Position numbers and translations under genes: made by a program
The notes under the pieces: generated by a model
Seen by the model: the letters and a program-made list of their open reading frames with translations, nothing else
Database searches by the model: none
What the model was told of the DNA's origin: nothing
In this document: positions 16,459 through 21,304 of the stretch, piece by piece
How positions within the stretch are numbered: the first letter of the stretch is position 1
How the letters are laid out: every line of letters begins with the position of its first letter
DNA from: JADJPL01 sp041183125
GTDB lineage: Bacteria; Bacteroidota; Bacteroidia; Chitinophagales; Saprospiraceae
Assembly: GCA_041183125.1 (NCBI GenBank)
Contig: JBEGMH010000294.1
Coordinates: 1-21,304 of the forward strand
Direction: 5' to 3'
DNA length: 21,304 bases

Positions 16459-16517
16459 AGACTTGTTGCGAATGGGGGTATTTAGGGTCACCAAATACCC
16501 CCTTTCGCAACAAGTCA
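16459..16517. repeat. Interspersed palindromic repeat, copy C (59 bp, different core)
   Basis: The ends are those of copies A, B and D: GACTTGTTGCGAA (16460-16472) pairs perfectly with TTCGCAACAAGTC (16504-16516). The core is unrelated to the others: after one T/T mismatch, GGGGGTATTT (16474-16483) pairs with AAATACCCCC (16493-16502) around a 9-base loop. This gives a 23-bp hairpin with a single mismatch. The right end overlaps the TGA stop (16517-16515) of the secreted Asp-box protein gene, and the left end is 28 bases past the PIN-like gene. It sits at the convergent junction between the AT-rich module and GC-rich DNA. Confidence 0.9.
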
Positions 16518-19500
16518 ATTCTTCATCTTGAGCGGTTCGGCTGCTTTGAAGAGGGAAAACTGGAGGGCCTCCACTTTTGCCTTGTATGCAGCGAAGTCTT
16601 TTTCCATAAACGCGTTGATTTTGTCGAGTACCTGAGCGGTATGTGCCCGTGCGCGCTCCAGGGTGCGGGCCGCAGCTTGGTTGGCCGGGCCGTCCAGGGC
16701 ACGAAGGTATTGCTGAGCCGCCCCGATGGAGCGCTGCAGCGTTTCGCCCAGATAGGGCGCTACTTTAGAGCCGCCTTCTCCAAAAATCGTTTTCTCGATC
16801 TGGGTGATGCTGTCCTGCATAGCTTTGCCGAGTTTGGCGATGGCTTGTTTATCGGCTTCCGGGGCGGCGCCTAGGGCAGCGTCCACGCGCTTGATGGTAT
16901 TTGCCGCATCCCGCAGGCGTTCGGTACCGGCGGCGGCCGATTTGCTGATTTTTTCCATCTCCGCATACACGGCTTCGCGGGCTTGTAAATCGGCCATGGA
17001 CACGTTCAGGCGCGGGTCGGCCTTGACCGTCACGAAGGTAGAGTCTTTGTGTTCTCCGTACTGGACAATCAGTTTGTACTTGCCGGGCAGCACGGAAGGC
17101 CCTGGCGGTACATCGGCGTCCGGGCGGCGTTCCTGCTGACGGCCTCCGCCTCCCAAGCCTACGAAGCCGTTGCGCTCCAAGCCCCAGGTGATGCGGGTCA
17201 GGCCGGTATCCAATTTAGTGCTAAAGACCCGTACGGTATCGCCTTTCTCGCCGAGCACGATGACCTTGGCCCGTTCCGGGCGCTTGGCCGGGGCGGCGGG
17301 TTTGCTTTCCGGAGTAGCGGCAGGCACTGCGGGAGCGGCTTTTTTCCCTTTTTCCATCGTCGGTGCTACGACGGCGGGTTTCGCAGCCGGTGCCACATAG
17401 GTATCGGGTTTGTTCCATACCGTCACAATAGCATCTGCCGATTTGGTCTCGCCTTCGAAGCGGCCCATCGCCGGGAAGTGGTAGCCCAGGAAGGACTTAT
17501 ACTCGGCCAGGTAAGCGTCCGGAGCGGGGAACACCTTGAGCGGCTGTTCCAACACTTTGCCTTCGGTGCGCGCCATTTCGCGGAAGGGGCGGATGTCGTC
17601 GAAGATCCAGAGGGCACGGCCAAACGTACCGATGACCAGATCCTGGTCGCGGGGATGGATTTTGAGGTCGCTGGTCGGAACGGAAGGATAGCCGTTCATC
17701 CACTTGTTCCAGTTTTTGCCGCCATCAATAGAGAAGAAGAGGCCGTTATCGGTACCCAGCCACAGGTGTCCGGGAGCTTCCGGATCCTGGGCGATGGAGA
17801 GTGCATAGCCCTGGACTTTGGTTTCGTCTGCGATCCGCGTGAAGGTCTGGCCGTAGTCGGTCGTATGGAACACCATTGGGCGGTAGTCGTTGCGGCGATA
17901 ATCGTTTACCACGACGAGCGCTTCGCCTGCATTTTTTTCAGAGACGGCGATGAACGGCACCCAGCTTCCCGGCTTTACGCCGCTGAGTTTGGAGAGCAGG
18001 TTGGTCCAGGTTTTTCCACCATCGCGGGTCAGTTGGAGGTTGCCGTCGTCGGTACCGACCCAGATCACTTTGGAATCCACCGGGCTGGGGCCGATGGCGA
18101 GGATGGTCGTATTGTTCTCCGCCGAGGTCACGTCGTAGGTCAGGCCGCCGGTATCCTTGCGCTGGCGGGAGGTATCGTTGGTGGTGAGGTCGGGGGAGAG
18201 GATTTCCCAGCTTTGGCCGCAATCTTTGCTGTAGTGCAGGAACTGGCTGCCGTAGTATATGCCACAGGCGTTGTGTGGGTCTTGTGCGAACGCTGCGTTC
18301 CAGTTGAAGCGCAGTTCGACCTTATCGGGGTGCGTGGGACGGATAAAGGTCGTTTTGCCCGTTTCGCGGTCCACCAGTCCGAGGTTACCCCCTTGGGACA
18401 TGGCATAGACATAGCGGTTGTTGTCGGGGCGGAACGACACATCGAAGCCGTCGCCGAAATACACCTCCTGCCAGTGGCTGTTTTGGATACCGCCTTGCTG
18501 CCAGACATTGCTGGGACCTACGAAAGAGCCGTTGTCCTGGAGGCCGCCTGCCACGTTGTAGGGGATATCCATATCAAAATTGACGTGATAGAACTGGCCT
18601 ACGGGGATATTGTCGGCAAACACCCAGTTGACGCCCCCGTCGCGGGTGATGTTCAGGCCCCCGTCGTTGCCGTCTATCATGAAGTTGGGGTTATCCGGGT
18701 GTATCCACCAGGCGTGGTGGTCGGGGTGGACACCGGAGTACGGCAGCAGGATCTGGAAGGTTTTGCCGCCGTCTTCGCTTTTGGACACCATGGAGTAGAG
18801 GTTATAGACCCGGTTTTCGTTTTTGGGGTCCACATAAATTTCGTGGTAGTAGAACGGGCGGTTGCTCACTTCGTCGCCTTTGCTCACCTGGGCCCAGGTT
18901 GCCCCGCCGTCGTTGGAGCGGTACAAGCCGTTTTCCTTTGCTTCCACGAGGGCGTAGACCACGTTGGGTTTGGAGCGCGCGATGGCGAGGCCGGTACGAC
19001 CCAGGTTACCTGCGGGCAGTCCGTCTTTTTCCGTGCGTTTCACCCAGGAATCTCCGCCGTCATGGGTCACGTAGATCCCCGACCCAGTGCCCCCGGAGGT
19101 AAAGAACCAGGGTTGGCGGCCATATTCCCAGAGTGCGGCGATCAGCTTTTTGGGGTTGGAGGGGTCGGCGACCAGGTCGGCACAGCCTGCGCGGTCGTTG
19201 GTGTACAGGATTTTGTCCCAGGTTTTGCCCCCGTCTTTCGTGCGGTAGATACCGCGTTCCGGGTTGGGGCCGAAGGGGGCGCCTTGGGCTCCTGCGAAGA
19301 CCACATCGGGGTTATCGCGGCTCACGACGATGCGGTGGATGGTCTGGGTCTCTTTCAAGCCCATGTACTTCCAGGTTTTGCCCCCATCCAGGCTGCGGTA
19401 GATACCGGCGCCTGTATTTTGGGAGTTGCGCGGGTTACCTTCGCCCGTCCCGACCCAGATATCGCTGGGGTTGTTCTGATTGATAGCGATGGCGCCGATA

Positions 19501-19763
19501 GACTGCACGGGCTGGTCGTCGAAGATCGGCTCCCACTTGACGCCCCCGCTCGTAGATTTCCAGACCCCGCCCGAAGCGGTACCGGCATAGATGATATCGG
19601 GGTTGCTCAAGTCCACGTCAATCGCGGTGACGCGTCCGCTCATACCGGCGGGGCCGATATTCCGCGGTTTGACGCCTTTGAACCACTTCGTATCGAGTGC
19701 CTGGGCATCCAGTACAAAGGGCAAGGCCGTTAGAAGGCAGAAGAAAAGTATTTTCCTGTTCAT
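16515..19763 (-). CDS. Secreted Asp-box/BNR repeat (VPS10/sortilin-like) protein
   Basis: A 1082-residue exported protein. The signal peptide is MNRKILFFCLLTALPFVLDA followed by QA; the ATG at 19763 was chosen for it, since the longer frame only adds a hydrophobic non-conserved leader. The mature part is a beta-propeller type region with at least eleven Asp-box motifs, such as RSLDGGKTW, RTKDGGKTW, VTHDGGDSW, RSNDGGATW, ITRDGGVNW, LTRDGGKTW and FSIDGGKNW. The C-terminal third has an Ala/Pro/Lys-rich segment (around 17260-17400), a beta domain (KLDTGLTRITWGLERNGFVG, GKYKLIVQYGEHKDS) and a final helical region. Such proteins are often labelled glycosyl hydrolase or VPS10-like in Bacteroidota, but no catalytic site is evident; a binding or scaffold role is as likely. 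Its stop overlaps palindrome C. Confidence 0.92.
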   Translation of the reverse strand: MNRKILFFCLLTALPFVLDAQALDTKWFKGVKPRNIGPAGMSGRVTAIDVDLSNPDIIYAGTASGGVWKSTSGGVKWEPIFDDQPVQSIGAIAINQNNPSDIWVGTGEGNPRNSQNTGAGIYRSLDGGKTWKYMGLKETQTIHRIVVSRDNPDVVFAGAQGAPFGPNPERGIYRTKDGGKTWDKILYTNDRAGCADLVADPSNPKKLIAALWEYGRQPWFFTSGGTGSGIYVTHDGGDSWVKRTEKDGLPAGNLGRTGLAIARSKPNVVYALVEAKENGLYRSNDGGATWAQVSKGDEVSNRPFYYHEIYVDPKNENRVYNLYSMVSKSEDGGKTFQILLPYSGVHPDHHAWWIHPDNPNFMIDGNDGGLNITRDGGVNWVFADNIPVGQFYHVNFDMDIPYNVAGGLQDNGSFVGPSNVWQQGGIQNSHWQEVYFGDGFDVSFRPDNNRYVYAMSQGGNLGLVDRETGKTTFIRPTHPDKVELRFNWNAAFAQDPHNACGIYYGSQFLHYSKDCGQSWEILSPDLTTNDTSRQRKDTGGLTYDVTSAENNTTILAIGPSPVDSKVIWVGTDDGNLQLTRDGGKTWTNLLSKLSGVKPGSWVPFIAVSEKNAGEALVVVNDYRRNDYRPMVFHTTDYGQTFTRIADETKVQGYALSIAQDPEAPGHLWLGTDNGLFFSIDGGKNWNKWMNGYPSVPTSDLKIHPRDQDLVIGTFGRALWIFDDIRPFREMARTEGKVLEQPLKVFPAPDAYLAEYKSFLGYHFPAMGRFEGETKSADAIVTVWNKPDTYVAPAAKPAVVAPTMEKGKKAAPAVPAATPESKPAAPAKRPERAKVIVLGEKGDTVRVFSTKLDTGLTRITWGLERNGFVGLGGGGRQQERRPDADVPPGPSVLPGKYKLIVQYGEHKDSTFVTVKADPRLNVSMADLQAREAVYAEMEKISKSAAAGTERLRDAANTIKRVDAALGAAPEADKQAIAKLGKAMQDSITQIEKTIFGEGGSKVAPYLGETLQRSIGAAQQYLRALDGPANQAAARTLERARAHTAQVLDKINAFMEKDFAAYKAKVEALQFSLFKAAEPLKMKN

Positions 19764-19850
19764 ACTTTGATGGATTTTATTCCCATAAAAGTAAAAAAGG
19801 ACAGGAAAAAAGAAGATTATTTCGCCCAACGGCCTGTTAATATGCCTGTA

Positions 19851-20759
19851 TTACGCCTTGAAAAGGGCGTTCAGTATGTTTGCCAATCGGTACCCGCTCA
19901 GGGCGAGCTGGCGGCGCACGACCGATTGCCCCTGGGTGAGGTAGAAATCCGTTGGTTCGTCGCCGGGTTTGAGGTAGAGGTCGCGGCCTTTATCGTCTTT
20001 GCCCTTTACGCCGCGGTATCCGAATTCCATAGCCAGTTTATGGCTTTCCAGGGCCCAGAAGTCGGGATCCAACACCCCTGCGTTGGGGAAGGAGGCCTGC
20101 GGGTGTTCCTGCATCAATTGGACGGCGAGCGCTTTCAGGCGTTCTATTTGGGTATCGGTAAGGGGTTCTTTGGCTTTGCCATACGGCCGGATATCGTTAT
20201 AGGAGCTGAGGAAGCCACAACCGTCGTCCCAAAGGGCGTGCAGGTTGTTCCAGGTACTGCTTTTCAGGGGGAAGCCATTGCCGCCGCGGTTTCCGCCGGG
20301 CTGCTCGTTCGTAAACACAGACGTGCTGTGCAAAGGCTGGTGCAGGTCGCTGACAAAATGGACCAGGAAGCCCAAAAACCGGCCTTTTTCCGCGTCTTTA
20401 ACCCGGTTGTTTTTCAGCACGTAATTCGACTCATTGATGGCCCAGATGATATCCACTTCCGGCATGTCGGGTAGCTTTATCCCGTCGGGGTTGCTTGGGA
20501 TATTGGTGTAGTGCCAGGTATCGTAGGCGCGGACACCATCTGCTTTGAGGTCGTCGGGCCAGGGGCCCAGGGCGATGAAGTGGTTGACTTGCGGGTAATC
20601 GCGTTTTACAGAACGCGCCAGTTCATCTACTTTTTTCCGTGCGGGCTCTTCCAGGTTGAGGTACGCGATCATAGCCGTTACAAAGTGCCCGGGGTCCCAC
20701 CAGGCGCTCAACTGGACCGCCCCGGAAAAGGCGAGGGCAAAAAGGAGTGCTTTTTTCAT
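19851..20759 (-). CDS. S1/P1 family zinc-dependent nuclease, secreted
   Basis: A 302-residue secreted nuclease that cleaves single-stranded RNA and DNA and can have 3'-nucleotidase activity. The signal peptide MKKALLFALAFSGAVQLSA is followed by the mature N-terminus WWDPGH. In this family the first residue, Trp, is itself a zinc ligand, and W20 would be exposed by cleavage after A19. All nine expected trinuclear-zinc ligands are visible in order: W20, H25, D69 (PWPDD), H83 (DTWHYTNIP), H134, D138 and H144 (VHFVSDLHQPLH), H174 and D178 (NNLHALWDD). Spacings H134/D138/H144 and H174/D178 equal those of P1 nuclease. The full length is present. Palindrome D ends 19 bases before the ATG, so a strong hairpin would sit in its leader. 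Likely role: phosphate or nucleotide scavenging. Confidence 0.95.
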   Translation of the reverse strand: MKKALLFALAFSGAVQLSAWWDPGHFVTAMIAYLNLEEPARKKVDELARSVKRDYPQVNHFIALGPWPDDLKADGVRAYDTWHYTNIPSNPDGIKLPDMPEVDIIWAINESNYVLKNNRVKDAEKGRFLGFLVHFVSDLHQPLHSTSVFTNEQPGGNRGGNGFPLKSSTWNNLHALWDDGCGFLSSYNDIRPYGKAKEPLTDTQIERLKALAVQLMQEHPQASFPNAGVLDPDFWALESHKLAMEFGYRGVKGKDDKGRDLYLKPGDEPTDFYLTQGQSVVRRQLALSGYRLANILNALFKA

Positions 20760-20778
20760 GGTTTGTATTTTTTACAAA

Positions 20779-20857
20779 AGACTTGTTGCGAGGGGAATCA
20801 TCGAGGGGTCAAAAAGGCCCTTTTTTTCCCACCTCGCTGACCCCTCGCAACAAGTCT
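20779..20857. repeat. Interspersed palindromic repeat, copy D (79 bp)
   Basis: The most regular copy. AGACTTGTTGCGAGGGG (20779-20795) pairs perfectly with CCCCTCGCAACAAGTCT (20841-20857). An AA bulge, TCA/TGA, CGAGG/CCTCG, GG/CC and AAAAA/TTTTT continue the stem almost to the apex GGCCC. It lies between the GH13 gene and the S1/P1 nuclease gene, both on the minus strand, and ends 19 bases before the nuclease ATG. The GH13 reading frame runs into it and ends inside it at 20811-20809. Confidence 0.95.
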
Positions 20858-21304
20858 AAAAAATAAATTACAGATTCACAAGGTCTTAAAAAATTTCGCT
20901 TTGTATTTTCTTCTACGTAGTTCCCCATGACGCGCGTGGCCGTATCGAGGCGCAGCGCACCCAGGTCCACTTGGGCGTCCTGGGAGGAGAAATTGAGCAG
21001 GATCAGGAACACCTCTTCTCCCAGCGAACGCGTATAGGCGTACACTTGGGGATTATTTTCGTCCAGAAGGTGATAGGCGCCGTAGATCAGTGCCGGTTTT
21101 GCCTTGCGCAGGCGGATCAGATCGCGGAAATAGTGCAAGGTCGAGGTGGGGTCCTGTTCTGCGTTTTCTGCGTTGACGGAAGTGAAATCCGGGTTGATTT
21201 TTATCCAGGGCGTACCGGTAGTGAAGCCGGCATTCCTGCTCCCATCCCACTGAAAAGGCGTTCGGCTGTTGTCGCGGCCGTAGATTTTTTGCGCTTCGAG
21301 GTAT
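20809..21304 (-). CDS. GH13 alpha-glucosidase (oligo-1,6-glucosidase type), 5' part outside window
   Basis: Only the C-terminal 164 codons are in the window; the frame is open at the right edge. The sequence KIYGRDNSRTPFQWDGSRNA, then GFTTGTPWIKINPDF, NAENAEQD and YFRDLIRLRKAKPAL, is diagnostic of GH13 alpha-glucosidases and trehalose-type glucan enzymes. It is followed by the C-terminal beta domain (VYAYTRSLGEEVFLILLNFS). These enzymes hydrolyse alpha-glucosidic bonds in oligosaccharides; the catalytic triad lies outside the window. The usual family end, LRPCESVIYFL, is reached exactly at the edge of palindrome D. The frame then continues 15 codons into the repeat (DLLRGVSEVGKKGPF) before a TGA. 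The extra tail is therefore repeat-derived, not part of the conserved enzyme. Confidence 0.9.
   Translation of the reverse strand, partial: YLEAQKIYGRDNSRTPFQWDGSRNAGFTTGTPWIKINPDFTSVNAENAEQDPTSTLHYFRDLIRLRKAKPALIYGAYHLLDENNPQVYAYTRSLGEEVFLILLNFSSQDAQVDLGALRLDTATRVMGNYVEENTKRNFLRPCESVIYFLDLLRGVSEVGKKGPF

Noticed and set aside
17049..19733. Long open frame (894 codons) on the plus strand opposite the Asp-box protein gene
   Set aside because: It is the codon-bias shadow of a GC-rich gene: the minus-strand frame has a signal peptide and eleven Asp-box motifs, while the plus-strand translation shows no recognisable domain.
4032..20857. Integron attC sites as the explanation of the palindromes
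   Set aside because: The tips lack the conserved attC core triplets in the right setting (GTTRRRY-type sites), copies occur in both orientations, and the genes between them are ordinary chromosomal genes rather than short promoterless cassettes.
4032..20857. CRISPR array
   Set aside because: The copies are kilobases apart with genes between them, and no cas gene is present.
4032..20857. All palindromes as simple intrinsic terminators
   Set aside because: No T-run follows the stem on either strand (flanks are A-rich on the strand that would need T), and copy B lies between two divergent genes where no transcript should end.
1..21304. tRNA, rRNA or other structured RNA genes and insertion sequences
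   Set aside because: No tRNA-like cloverleaf, conserved rRNA segment or transposase-like protein was recognised anywhere by eye.

Overview
The window looks like a chromosomal segment from a member of the Bacteroidota, possibly a Saprospirales-like lineage. The support is the mix of protein families (ligase-associated Lhr-type helicase, 1080-residue Asp-box/VPS10-type exported protein, DUF3137 protein, TraB/GumN protein, long M16 peptidase), the lack of clear Shine-Dalgarno sequences, and several TAnnTTTG-like -7 promoter words. The lineage is inferred from gene content; no rRNA or tRNA gene is present. Most of the segment is GC-rich and densely coding. There are no gene-free stretches longer than 300 bases.

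Layout from left to right: the 5' 694 codons of a DEXH-box helicase (minus, running off the left edge); fadD-type acyl-CoA synthetase (plus); TrmH/SpoU rRNA or tRNA methyltransferase (minus); COG1092-like SAM methyltransferase (plus); a small unknown protein and a tandem universal stress protein (minus); a TraB/GumN protein and a DUF3137 membrane protein (minus, tight pair); an ACC deaminase/D-cysteine desulfhydrase-type PLP enzyme translationally coupled to an M16 peptidase (minus); an exported M14 carboxypeptidase (plus); an AT-rich two-gene module of an XRE-ImmA/IrrE fusion plus a PIN-like protein (plus); a secreted Asp-box/VPS10-type protein, an S1/P1 nuclease and the 3' end of a GH13 alpha-glucosidase (all minus).

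Two things stand out. First, four copies of an interspersed palindrome (59-79 bp, all with the tip AGACTTGTTGCGA and its complement) sit in intergenic spaces. They lie against, or overlap, the ends of genes: one overlaps a TGA stop, one lies 1 nt from a TAA stop, one supplies the last 15 codons of the GH13 gene, and one ends 14 nt before a TTG start. Three share a core; the fourth has the same ends around a different self-complementary core. This looks like an undescribed, possibly mobile, REP-like hairpin family. Second, the XRE-ImmA/IrrE + PIN pair differs sharply in base composition from its surroundings, overlaps by ATGA, and is preceded by a perfect 10-bp inverted repeat. It looks like an acquired, autoregulated toxin-antitoxin-like or stress-response module, and one of the palindromes marks its right border.

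The other genes form an ordinary mixture: lipid activation, RNA modification, stress response, and extracytoplasmic degradation of protein, nucleic acid and glucan.
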